Of a stretch of 24,841 bases of DNA, positions 11,041-18,363 are shown in pieces. A program made the position numbers and the translations under genes. How positions within the stretch are numbered: position 1 is the first letter of the stretch; each line of letters opens with the position of its first letter. Source of the stretch: a virus. The DNA lies in IMG/VR virus record IMGVR_UViG_3300014493_000121, positions 1 through 24,841 of that record; one strand, written 5' to 3'. The notes below the pieces were generated by a model, which saw only the letters and a program-made list of their open reading frames with translations, did not search any database and was not told the DNA's origin.

Positions 11041-11466
11041 TCAATCGACCCAAACGCGAAACGATGCCATGTACAGCCCGGTATCCAAGAAGCTTGGACG
11101 CCGCACGCCGGTGCGTGGGTTCTTCTTGCGATGGTTGATCCCCATCAACGCGGCTTTGGTCGGAGTGCCTGGAATGCCCACGGTTTCCGCCTGCTTGGAG
11201 GCGATGAAGTCCTTGAAACCGCTTTGAATCTGCTGGCACGCGGCGGCCAGCGGATCGACGCGCGGGGCACCCATGAAACGCGACTCGATGGCTCCGGCCA
11301 CCGAGCGTTCGAGCGCCGCGATGTTCTGTTTCTCGCGCACGCGCCAGTAGACGCTCATGATGCCGTACTTTTTTTCCAAGATTTGCGCCACGTCGAACGT
11401 GGTGATGCCCTTGCGCCCCTTGTACGCGTAGGGCTGAACAACGACGCCAAGATGCAGTACGGTCAC
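11041..11466 (-). CDS. Probable head-tail joining/tail completion protein (141 aa, GTG start)
   Basis: I choose the GTG at 11466 because it overlaps the upstream fibre stop as GTGA; the frame upstream of it is antisense-like Arg/His-rich sequence within the fibre gene. The protein begins MTVLHLGVVVQPYAYKG, contains a basic helix-rich middle and ends RRPSFLDTGLYMASFRVWVD. A Pro/Phe-(L/I)-Asp-Thr-Gly-Leu-Tyr segment near the C-terminus is reminiscent of HK97 gp10-like and related tail-completion proteins, which sit at the neck of siphoviruses and myoviruses. The length is in the usual range. The gene is followed without a gap by the 345-aa structural gene. The assignment is inference from motif and position. 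Confidence 0.6.
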   Translation of the reverse strand: MTVLHLGVVVQPYAYKGRKGITTFDVAQILEKKYGIMSVYWRVREKQNIAALERSVAGAIESRFMGAPRVDPLAAACQQIQSGFKDFIASKQAETVGIPGTPTKAALMGINHRKKNPRTGVRRPSFLDTGLYMASFRVWVD

Positions 11467-13250
11467 GGGGTCCACATGGCGACGTAGCGAACTAGCATCG
11501 TGCCCGCCGTGAGCGCGCCGTGGCTCGCGGTCTGGAGGATTGGCTGATAGCCGAGCGAGTCGCGGAATGTGTTGGTCGTGCCGGTGACTGCCGTCGAATA
11601 GGTTTCGACCAGCGTGCCGTCGAGCCACACGTAGAACTTCTGGCCCACCGGATCATACGCACCGCCAAAAATGTGCTCCGTGGTGTAGCTGATCGCGCCG
11701 GTTTGCGCGGTCTGCACCAGGACGTTGTAGGCGCCCGCCGTGAGCGAGGCGGAGCATGGCGAACAGGTAAGCGCCGGCCCCCACGTCATCGTGGTCGAGC
11801 CGTTGGTCAGCGTCGCCGGGTAGAGGTTCTGGCTGGAGGTCGTGAAGGCATTGAACGTCGATTGCGAGTCGCCGGCCCACGGTGCTGTGAGGGTACAGCC
11901 GTGCGCGCCGGTCGAAGGCGCAACGGTACACGTGACGGGGATGCCGGGGCTCGAACTGCCGCCCCAGTTGATGTAGGTGCCGCGCAGGAAACCGGACTGG
12001 TCGGTGCCGTGGCCGTTCTCGTTGATGTCGAACTCGTGCCACTGCTCGTAGGCGGCCGGAAATGGGCTGCCGGGCTCGTCGCCCTTCGCCGCATTGTGCT
12101 GCCATGGCTGCACGAAAAGCGCATCGAAACTGTCCGCATTGTCGGTCGGGATCGTGTACGCGGCCTCGAAATAAAAGCCCTTCGAGCCGATGGCGGGCGG
12201 GAGCTTACCGAGCAGCCCGGTGATGTTCGTGGTGTTCTGCGACGCCGTGATGGTCATCACCGCCGCATTGCCCGACGTGTAGTAGAGCGCGAGCTGGCCG
12301 GTGCCCGAATCGGTGCCGAACGCGGCGGACGTGGGCTGGCCCGAATACGCGGCGATGCCCGCATACCAATTGGCCTTGGTCGTGCCGCGGCTGAACACGA
12401 GGTCCGCGAATACCGGGAAGTCGGTGTACGCATTGTGCGTGTAGCCGAGCAGGGCCGCGCCCGGTGGGATCGGGGGAGTGCCGACGACGTTCCAGCGCAC
12501 CCCGTCGCACGTCATGCGCCCCATGTCGGTCGTGAGCGCCGATGCGCCGGCATTGCTGGCCGGGGGGTAGCTTGCAATGATCTGCGTCGAAGTGAATGTG
12601 CCGGGAATGAAGCTCGAGGCGCACGGAGCGCCGGCATCGCCCAGCGCCGCGCTCGCGGACCAGGTAACGCAATGCCCGGCGGTGCTTGAGTTGATGACCG
12701 GGATACCGGCAGCCGCCAGGGAGGTCGCACCCGTGCCGCCCGAGCCCGCGGGAACAGTGTAGCCGGACGCGAGCGCATTGGCCGTGACGACGCCGCTACC
12801 AGTCGGCGCGAGACTCGCCCCCGTACCGACGATCAGCGAGGCGACGGTGTTGGTGCCGCTGGTAACGGAGCTGAACGCCGGCGAGCCGCCCCCCGTGCCG
12901 CACGGCGTCCAGTTGGCAATGACGCCGTTGGTGCCCAGGCAATCGCCGGAGAAGCCGGTCTGTCCGGGCAGCAGCGCGTTGATCGCCGCCGTCGCCGTAT
13001 TCGCACCCGTCCCGCCGCTCGCAATCGGCACCGCCGATAGGTTGCCGAGGAACGTGTAGACGCTGATCCAGTTGGTATTGTCCTTGCCGAAGGCAAGCCA
13101 TGCCGGGTCGCCCTGATTGCCGGTGCCGGGGTTGGCGACCGTGTTGCAAGGCGTGGCCGGTACTTGAATGCAGTTGATGATCTGCTGCGAGAACGCAGGC
13201 GCAGCCGTGAACAGGCCGAGCAGTGCGAGAAGCTTGACGAAATTTTTCAT
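11463..13250 (-). CDS. Fibre protein with signal peptide and GH16/concanavalin-like C-terminal domain (595 aa)
   Basis: It begins MKNFVKLLALLGLFTAAPA, a signal peptide with likely cuts after residue 19 (APA) or 21 (AFS). The ATG overlaps the upstream stop by four bases, with GGAG about 10 bases upstream. Residues about 70-185 are fibre linkers ([29 protein letters not shown]) with Cys pairs (CLGTNGVIANWTPC). From about residue 270 the protein resembles a concanavalin-like jelly roll. FYFEAAYTIP and an aromatic stretch precede HEFDINENG, and YVWLDGTLVETY follows near the end. EFDINE (residues 406-411) matches the ExDxxE catalytic pattern of glycoside hydrolase family 16. I infer a glycan-binding or glycan-cleaving fibre. 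It could be only a lectin-like fold. It interrupts a run of small connector genes. Confidence 0.75.
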   Translation of the reverse strand: MKNFVKLLALLGLFTAAPAFSQQIINCIQVPATPCNTVANPGTGNQGDPAWLAFGKDNTNWISVYTFLGNLSAVPIASGGTGANTATAAINALLPGQTGFSGDCLGTNGVIANWTPCGTGGGSPAFSSVTSGTNTVASLIVGTGASLAPTGSGVVTANALASGYTVPAGSGGTGATSLAAAGIPVINSSTAGHCVTWSASAALGDAGAPCASSFIPGTFTSTQIIASYPPASNAGASALTTDMGRMTCDGVRWNVVGTPPIPPGAALLGYTHNAYTDFPVFADLVFSRGTTKANWYAGIAAYSGQPTSAAFGTDSGTGQLALYYTSGNAAVMTITASQNTTNITGLLGKLPPAIGSKGFYFEAAYTIPTDNADSFDALFVQPWQHNAAKGDEPGSPFPAAYEQWHEFDINENGHGTDQSGFLRGTYINWGGSSSPGIPVTCTVAPSTGAHGCTLTAPWAGDSQSTFNAFTTSSQNLYPATLTNGSTTMTWGPALTCSPCSASLTAGAYNVLVQTAQTGAISYTTEHIFGGAYDPVGQKFYVWLDGTLVETYSTAVTGTTNTFRDSLGYQPILQTASHGALTAGTMLVRYVAMWTP

Positions 13251-13498
13251 CGGGTACGGGCTCCGATTTGACGCAGGGCGCCGGGCGGCGCAACCGAGAT
13301 GCCGCCCGTTTGCTCCACGATGAATGCCTGGAAGTCATTGGCGAGCGCGCGAAGCGCGTCAGGGTTCACGCCGTCGAACACAATCGAGCCGACGTAATCG
13401 CCATTGCTCATGGTGTAGATGAGTCGGTTGATGCCGCCGGCCAGGAGCGCCGTGCGCTTAAGCTCCAGGCCGGGAGGATTTGCAGCAGGTGTCGTCAT
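13247..13498 (-). CDS. Small phage protein of unknown function (83 aa)
   Basis: The start at 13498 is set by an ATGA overlap with the upstream 199-aa gene, and the stop overlaps the fibre start by four bases in the same way. Double coupling makes this a real gene. The longer open frame upstream is shadow sequence. The product (MTTPAANPPGLELKRTALLAGG) has an alpha/beta pattern with YVGSIVFDGV and a hydrophobic helix ALRALANDFQAFIVEQTGG. It has no signal peptide or membrane span. I do not recognise a family. Position among connector and tail genes suggests a minor structural protein or assembly helper. Confidence 0.65.
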   Translation of the reverse strand: MTTPAANPPGLELKRTALLAGGINRLIYTMSNGDYVGSIVFDGVNPDALRALANDFQAFIVEQTGGISVAPPGALRQIGARTR

Positions 13499-14094
13499 GA
13501 GAGTCCCCAGATATTCGATCCGTAGTTTTGAGCCATCCCCATGTACGCACGGCCATACGGAGTCTTGAGCGTTTGCAGATCGAACAGCGTCAGGTGCTGC
13601 ATCATCTCGGGATTCAAGATCGAAACCGCCGTGCCTTGATCGCTGCCGCTCGCGGCAACGCCCACGCTCACATCGTAAATCTTGAAGTTCTTGCGCAATT
13701 CCTGCCAATACGATTGGCCGGTCTGGTCAGGGGATATGTTGATGAGACGATCCGCCGCGAGGTTGTACACCGCAAAGGCGTACATGCCGCACGGCAGATC
13801 GCAATTCACAAGGTCGATGGCGATCAGGAACGATGCGAGCACCCATTGATAGGGCACGCTGCCGGTGACGGGATTGCCGCTGCTATCGACGAGATTGTTC
13901 CCGCCGCTATCGGTGACGATGCCCCATGCGCCGCTCGTGGAAATCCAGTTGCCGTTGGCATCGATTACCGGATTGCCGTTCGCATCGACCAGAATCGACG
14001 TGAACAAATTGGGCGAGAGAACCTGCGGTGGCAACCCTACTTGAGCTTGCAAGAATTGCAGGTACCCGTACCAATTTGGATACACGTTCGACAT
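13495..14094 (-). CDS. Phage structural protein, possible head-tail adaptor (199 aa)
   Basis: The start at 14094 (MSNVYPNWYGYLQFLQAQVG) is four bases after the stop of the 190-aa gene; codons further upstream in this frame are Arg/Pro-rich shadow of that gene. Residues about 28-65 contain an Asn/Gly/Asp-rich stretch with a repeated D-x-x-G-N-P-V pattern (DANGNPVIDANGN, DSSGNPV). After it comes an amphipathic helical segment (WVLASFLIAIDLVNCDL, YAFAVYNLAADRLINISPD). The layout of helices and the position after the capsid gene recall adaptor or head-completion proteins, but I cannot name a family with confidence. The DANGN loop may be an insertion or a metal-binding-like turn. Confidence 0.6.
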   Translation of the reverse strand: MSNVYPNWYGYLQFLQAQVGLPPQVLSPNLFTSILVDANGNPVIDANGNWISTSGAWGIVTDSGGNNLVDSSGNPVTGSVPYQWVLASFLIAIDLVNCDLPCGMYAFAVYNLAADRLINISPDQTGQSYWQELRKNFKIYDVSVGVAASGSDQGTAVSILNPEMMQHLTLFDLQTLKTPYGRAYMGMAQNYGSNIWGLS

Positions 14095-14098
14095 GGAA

Positions 14099-14671
14099 TC
14101 AGGCCGCGCTCTTGCGCCCGCGACCGGAGGGCGTCTTGCCTTCCTCCGCGACTTCGACCACGTTGTTGAGGCGGGGCGTGTTGCCGTTAACTTCCTGAGC
14201 ACCCTTTTCGGCGACCTGAACGTCGGTCTCGCGCAGATCCTTGAAGGGCGCATCATCCTGCGCGGCGACTTCGCGCATGTTGCTCGCGATCTGGAGCGCG
14301 GTGTTGGTCTGGCGCTGCTTGTTTTCCTCGGTGCGTACCTTGTCGTTGGTTTCCAAGCGCTCGAGGATCTCCTCGATCGGGACCGGATTGTCCTGCCGAT
14401 AGCAGAGGCCTTGGAAGCCGCGCACGGTATTCAGATCCTCAAAGCGGACGATGTGCGGGTGCTGCTCGAGGATGTTCTTCACATCGGGGCCTTCCAGCGC
14501 CTTATCGTTGCCGATGCAGATTTGTCCACCGAGCGGGATGGGAAGCCGGCGCAGCTCGCCGTACTTCGGTTTGATGATGCCGTCCTGATTTTCCCCCGAG
14601 AAATCGCGGAGTTTCGGACGCCATACGAATTCGTGATTTTGCTTTGTCGTGTTCGCTATGAATAGCTTCAT
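14099..14671 (-). CDS. Phage protein of unknown function downstream of the capsid gene (190 aa)
   Basis: The product begins MKLFIANTTKQNHEFVWRP and has an N-terminal beta-rich part with charged Arg/Lys residues, then a helical part (IEEILERLETNDKVRTEENK) and a low-complexity basic tail ending SGRGRKSAA. A GGGGA sequence lies about 7 bases upstream of the ATG. The gene is separated from the capsid gene by a 73-base gap holding an intrinsic terminator, so it depends on read-through or on a promoter I cannot see. It has no signal peptide or membrane span. I recognise it only as a phage structural-region protein; the charged, possibly disordered C-terminus could contact nucleic acid or other head proteins. 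Confidence 0.65.
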   Translation of the reverse strand: MKLFIANTTKQNHEFVWRPKLRDFSGENQDGIIKPKYGELRRLPIPLGGQICIGNDKALEGPDVKNILEQHPHIVRFEDLNTVRGFQGLCYRQDNPVPIEEILERLETNDKVRTEENKQRQTNTALQIASNMREVAAQDDAPFKDLRETDVQVAEKGAQEVNGNTPRLNNVVEVAEEGKTPSGRGRKSAA

Positions 14672-14688
14672 TGGTAAGTCCCCAGTTG

Positions 14689-14718
14689 AAAAGAAAAGCG
14701 GGGCTTACGATGCCCCGC
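14689..14718 (-). terminator. Intrinsic terminator after the major capsid gene
   Basis: A perfect 7-bp stem GCGGGGC/GCCCCGC (14698-14704 with 14712-14718) encloses a 7-base loop. On the minus strand it is followed by TTTTCTTTT (14697-14689). This is the only large gap in the operon. It lies just downstream of the capsid stop at 14745, where a partial terminator would keep capsid transcripts more abundant than tail transcripts. Confidence 0.8.
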
Positions 14719-14744
14719 TGAACGCCTTGAAGGAAGGTTGTCGA

Positions 14745-15764
14745 TCAATAAGGCATCGAGATCAGCTGCAAGCACTCCGGTCGCACGACCCAGCCCGGGC
14801 TCGCGCGCATCTCGGTGAGCACATCGATCGCGCCACCGGGGAGCGGAGTCGGGATCTCGAGCGGCGCCACCATGTCGGTGTACAGGAGCGAATTGTCATT
14901 GAAGCCCTGCGAGAGCTTCGCAAACATGTTCGTGTCGAGCGGCTGCTTCAAGTGCGGCTCGATCTCCGGCATGATCAGGATCACCAGATCCGTGCCGCCC
15001 GTTCCCTGGCCGATCAGCGAGTCGTCATAGGCGAACTCGACCACATCGTTACCGGCTTCGATCCCGATCTGCTTGAGCATCTCGAGAGTCGACCCCGTGC
15101 CTGCGCCCGGCCGCTGGTAGGACGTGAGCTGCACCACGTTGTACTCGAAGATACCGAGGATGCGTTGCGGACCCAGGAACGCGAACCGCCGGGGCGTGCC
15201 CAGCTGGTACGTGCGGGTCTTGATCGCGAGGATCTGCTGCGCGAGAAACAACGCCATCTGACCGGAGTCATAGTTGTGCGCCGCGGTGTCGCCGAAGGTG
15301 TCCGGCGGCAGGGTGATGGTGGTCGCACCCGGGGTGTTGACGATGCCCTCGCCGTATCCGGGGAGCGCCCCGTAGAGCGTGCGGTCACGGAGCAGCAGGT
15401 GATGGCCCTGCTGCATGGCGTACTTGTACGCCTCCGGCAGTCCCAAGCCCCATTTCGACGCCATCGCCGTGTCGTGGTGGTCGTACTCCGTGCGGATGCG
15501 CTGGTTGTACGTCGGGCACTGGATCATGCCCATCACGATATTGGGATTGGGGACCACGTTCCCGGTGGCCGGGTTTTGCAGCATCGTGGTTCGCACCTGG
15601 GCGGTGCGGATGTAGATCATCTTGTCTTCGCTGTCGAGTTGCACGCGGGGATTGCCGCCCGCGAGAGTGCGAGTGTAGCCAGACGCCTGGTTGACACTCA
15701 TGATGATATTCGGCTCGAAGTGACTCGGCGATACCGTCAGTACGGAAGGTGCTATGAGACCCAT
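14745..15764 (-). CDS. Major capsid protein (DUF2184-like)
   Basis: The 339-aa product begins MGLIAPSVLTVSPSHFEPNI, with GAGGA about 9 bases upstream. Its length, mixed alpha/beta composition and segments such as SDxLIGQGTGGTDLVILIMPEIEP-like strands (near residues 250-275) resemble DUF2184-type HK97-fold capsid proteins. It sits where a capsid gene is expected: after portal, protease-like, scaffold-like and decoration genes, and before a strong terminator. No N-terminal scaffold extension is apparent, consistent with a separate scaffold gene upstream. It forms the icosahedral shell. Family naming is from recall of sequence and gene order; the capsid role itself is strongly supported by context. 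Confidence 0.8.
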   Translation of the reverse strand: MGLIAPSVLTVSPSHFEPNIIMSVNQASGYTRTLAGGNPRVQLDSEDKMIYIRTAQVRTTMLQNPATGNVVPNPNIVMGMIQCPTYNQRIRTEYDHHDTAMASKWGLGLPEAYKYAMQQGHHLLLRDRTLYGALPGYGEGIVNTPGATTITLPPDTFGDTAAHNYDSGQMALFLAQQILAIKTRTYQLGTPRRFAFLGPQRILGIFEYNVVQLTSYQRPGAGTGSTLEMLKQIGIEAGNDVVEFAYDDSLIGQGTGGTDLVILIMPEIEPHLKQPLDTNMFAKLSQGFNDNSLLYTDMVAPLEIPTPLPGGAIDVLTEMRASPGWVVRPECLQLISMPY

Positions 15765-15803
15765 GATTGATTTTCCTCAGTTGAATTTGGTGACGATGGC
15801 CGA

Positions 15804-16424
15804 TCAGATCTTGATCAGTGCGGCGTAGCCGGCGTAGTTCCAGCTGTTGCCACCCGATGCGACCACTTGGGCGTTGCCGTTCGTGACCACATCGACGACT
15901 TGCACGCCGATCGCGGTGCCGCCCGGGGCAGACAGCAGCACCTGGTTCGTGTAGTCCCAGTACGTCGCTGCATTCCACGCGGCGCCCTTGTAGGCAGCGG
16001 CCACGCCGCTCGAGCACTGCACCCAGATCTGGGCGCCGGAGCCGAGCTCGAAGAAGTTGATGGCACCGCCCGGATTCGTGCCGTTGCCCGCGCCGGCCTG
16101 GGGCACCGGGTTGGAGACGGACGGATTCAGGATGGTGGCGAGCGACTGATTCCAGACGGTGAAGCCCAGAAGATTCGCCTGGGAGCTCGCGAGGGTGAGC
16201 ATTGCTTTGAGCGACTGCGCTTCGACGCCGGTCGCAGGGCCGTTGATGACGATGCCCATTCCGCCCCAGAGCGGGGTGGTCTGGGCGGGCGCAACGAGAC
16301 CCGAGCGCAAGGAATAGCGAATCGCCGGATCGTCCTGGAAGAAGCCCTGAATGGCTCCATCCGAGGTTGCGTAGAACGTGTTCGGGGCTACAGTCACCTG
16401 CGCCGGGTTGTAAGTCAGAGACAT
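15804..16424 (-). CDS. Probable capsid decoration/cement protein (206 aa)
   Basis: The product begins MSLTYNPAQVTVAPNTFYAT and has one of the best ribosome sites here, AGGAG 7 bases upstream of the ATG (16432-16436). It is Gly/Ala/Asn-rich, beta-strand-like, without Lys/Arg clusters, and ends GGNSWNYAGYAALIKI. Aromatic and Gly-rich turns (PLWGGMGIVING, INFFELGSGAQIWVQC) suit a shell-binding protein. The gene lies 39 bases upstream of the capsid gene. In phages with this layout a decoration or cement protein commonly occupies this position, so I infer that role. A strong ribosome site fits a product needed in high copy. Confidence 0.6.
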   Translation of the reverse strand: MSLTYNPAQVTVAPNTFYATSDGAIQGFFQDDPAIRYSLRSGLVAPAQTTPLWGGMGIVINGPATGVEAQSLKAMLTLASSQANLLGFTVWNQSLATILNPSVSNPVPQAGAGNGTNPGGAINFFELGSGAQIWVQCSSGVAAAYKGAAWNAATYWDYTNQVLLSAPGGTAIGVQVVDVVTNGNAQVVASGGNSWNYAGYAALIKI

Positions 16425-16467
16425 GGTTTAACTCCTAAAAAGGAAAAAGGTGGAATGGCGCAGGTGG

Positions 16468-17334
16468 TTACTGGAGACGAGCGGAGCCGGGTGTCAGGAT
16501 CTTGCGCACGTACTGGATCGGGGGATTGAACTGATCCCAGCACGCATTCGGATCGCCGGTGTACTTCGTGATCTCCCGACCCGCGGCATCGCGAATCTTG
16601 TGCGGGAGCAGCACGCCCGGAGTGATCGTGGTCGGATGGGTGGCCTCGGCGAGCGCATCGTTGAAAATGGCGTCCTCCACCAGATCCATCGTCATCGAAT
16701 CCTTGATCTCGGTGAGCTTCGCGTCCTTGATCTTGGGATTCTTCGCAAGGCTCTGATACTTCGAAGCCAGGCGCGCGCGATAGTCGATCTCGGTCTCACC
16801 GACATTCGGCGCTGGCGCACCGCTCGCATCGCGGAAGGCCTGGTACACCCGCTCCCACCGTGACTGGTAGGTGGACAGGCGCGCGCGCACATCGGGCGGC
16901 ACTTCGACCACGCGAGCCTTCATCGCCGCGGCCACCGCCGCATCGACTCGAGCCGTGATTGCGGCGCTATCGAGGCGCATCGCATCGGCACGAGCCGCAT
17001 CCGCCTTCTTGCGCTCCTCCTCCTCGGCATCGCGTTTCGCGGCATCGGCCCGCGCGGCGTCCGCCTTTTTCTTCTCCTCAGCCTCTGCGTCCGCACGAGC
17101 GGCATCGGCCTTTTTCTTTTCCTCTTCCTCAGCATCGCGACGGGCGGCATCGGACTTCTTTTTTTCCTCCTCCTCCGCATCGCGCTTCGCGGCGTCCATC
17201 TTCTCCTTTTCCCAGGAATCCATTTTGGCGCAGGCAGCGTCGAGCTTCTCGCGGTCGGCCTTCTGGGCTGCTTTGATGGAGTCGAGACCCGACATAATCG
17301 CGTCGAGCTTCTCCGAATCTTTGATGTCGGGCAT
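16468..17334 (-). CDS. Charged repeat-rich protein, probable scaffold (288 aa)
   Basis: The first half is an extremely charged helix: residues about 46-120 are near-perfect 15-aa repeats of the type RDAEEEEKKKADAAR. The second half (VEVPPDVRARLSTYQSRWER onward) is a mixed helical domain. AGGA lies 8 bases upstream of the ATG. The protein sits between a protease-like gene and the decoration and capsid genes, the usual place of the capsid scaffold, and long helical charged proteins are typical scaffolds. However, the globular C-terminal part is larger than in a simple scaffold, so a minor capsid protein is also possible. Little Cys or Trp is present. Confidence 0.65.
   Translation of the reverse strand: MPDIKDSEKLDAIMSGLDSIKAAQKADREKLDAACAKMDSWEKEKMDAAKRDAEEEEKKKSDAARRDAEEEEKKKADAARADAEAEEKKKADAARADAAKRDAEEEERKKADAARADAMRLDSAAITARVDAAVAAAMKARVVEVPPDVRARLSTYQSRWERVYQAFRDASGAPAPNVGETEIDYRARLASKYQSLAKNPKIKDAKLTEIKDSMTMDLVEDAIFNDALAEATHPTTITPGVLLPHKIRDAAGREITKYTGDPNACWDQFNPPIQYVRKILTPGSARLQ
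16975..17184 (-). repeat. 45-bp tandem repeats encoding a charged helix
   Basis: Between these positions the scaffold-like gene carries four to five units of about 45 bp, one with a 5-codon insertion (AKRDA). On the plus strand they read as repeated ttcttctcctc/gcatcgcg/gcggcatc blocks. Each encodes 15 residues alternating EEEEKKK and ADAAR. The 15-residue period equals about four helical turns, consistent with a long single helix or a non-heptad coiled coil. Confidence 0.85.
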
Positions 17335-17361
17335 GTGATTTGTCCTATGTGGATGTTGTGA

Positions 17362-18363
17362 CTAAAGAATGCGATCAACCAAATCGTTTAACTTAAGCTT
17401 GCGCAGAATCAGATCGAGCGGAGATTGCTCCTCGTCGACCCCAGCATCGACCGATTCGACGCCGGCGAGTGGTCCGCCTTTGTCCCAAACACCGGGCTCC
17501 AAAAGGATCGCAAGGTGATCCAAAAGGAAGGGTTTGTCCTCGATCAAAATCGGTTTGCCATCGGGGCCAGGAGTCTTGTTTCCCAGGCAGAGCACGCCGG
17601 GTGAAGTCGACATGTCCTCGTTTTCGAGCAGCTTCGCGGCGTGCATGTCGCGGATCTTCGCGATCCCCCACACCTCTTCGACTTCTGGCTTGAGGTAGGG
17701 CACGAAGATCGTCCCCACGATGCGGTCGCGGAACTCCTCCGTGTTGAGCATCGTTTTCTTTGGGTGGCGGAAGATCACCTCGAGCCCATTGCAGCGTTCG
17801 AGGAATTCGGCGTTCATGTAGATGGACGAGTCGCGCCAGACGAACTCGCCCACCTGGGGCCGGTAGCTCATGCCGGTCCCCGTGATCCGCAGCGCCACCA
17901 GCATCATGTCCTTGCCGTAATACTGCGGCGAGGTGAGATCCCCGTCGCGGATGGCCTTCGCCACCCCGAGCTCGTCCATGGTCAGGCGCGCGATGGCGAT
18001 GCGGGAGCCAGGATGCAGGGTGTTCAGATTCAGCGCAGCCGTGCGCGGGAACCAGCCCCAGTCATCGTGCTCATCGTTCAAGGTCGGCGTGAAAGGCTCT
18101 GGCACCCGCACGATGAACGTCGTGAAGTCGATGCCGTCGCGGATCCGCCGCGTCCAATAGGTGAGTGCGCCGGTGAACTCCACGCCGGCCTCTTCCTTCA
18201 GTTCGCGCCGTGCCGCGGTTTCGTTGTCCTCGCCGTCCTCGAGCCCGCCGCCCGGGAACGCCCAGTCGCCCACATGGTCGCCGTCCTGGGCGGCTTTGGC
18301 CGCGCGCAGCATCAGCAACACCTTGTTGTCGGGTGTCACGAACATGATCCCAGCGGCTTTCAC
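17362..18363 (-). CDS. Nudix domain fused to DUF2213-type prohead protease-like domain (333 aa)
   Basis: Residues 1-130 form a Nudix hydrolase domain. The Nudix box is complete at residues 39-61: G, five residues, E45, seven residues, then RELKEEAGV, exactly Gx5Ex7REUxEExGU. Such domains hydrolyse nucleoside diphosphate-linked compounds using the box glutamates to bind metal. Residues about 165-260 ([41 protein letters not shown]) resemble DUF2213, a phage head maturation protease-like family; H200 and S252/S254 are candidate catalytic residues. I choose the GTG at 18363 because it overlaps the upstream stop (GTGA); a GTG at 18378 would add five residues. The position before scaffold and capsid fits a maturation protease. 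Confidence 0.75.
   Translation of the reverse strand: MKAAGIMFVTPDNKVLLMLRAAKAAQDGDHVGDWAFPGGGLEDGEDNETAARRELKEEAGVEFTGALTYWTRRIRDGIDFTTFIVRVPEPFTPTLNDEHDDWGWFPRTAALNLNTLHPGSRIAIARLTMDELGVAKAIRDGDLTSPQYYGKDMMLVALRITGTGMSYRPQVGEFVWRDSSIYMNAEFLERCNGLEVIFRHPKKTMLNTEEFRDRIVGTIFVPYLKPEVEEVWGIAKIRDMHAAKLLENEDMSTSPGVLCLGNKTPGPDGKPILIEDKPFLLDHLAILLEPGVWDKGGPLAGVESVDAGVDEEQSPLDLILRKLKLNDLVDRIL

Noticed and set aside
294-13250. Diversity-generating retroelement acting on the fibre genes
   Set aside because: No reverse transcriptase or template/variable repeat pair with adenine-specific differences is visible; the repeats are shared fibre modules.
14093-14665. Plus-strand open frame opposite the 190-aa gene, and a 373-codon one opposite the capsid gene (14649-15770)
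   Set aside because: Their Arg/His/Asp-rich or mirrored composition is typical of antisense frames, and the minus genes have ribosome sites, a terminator and operon spacing.
10003-14671. Programmed frameshift tail-chaperone pair
   Set aside because: I looked for overlapping frames with a slippery site after the connector genes; every junction is a plain stop/start overlap.
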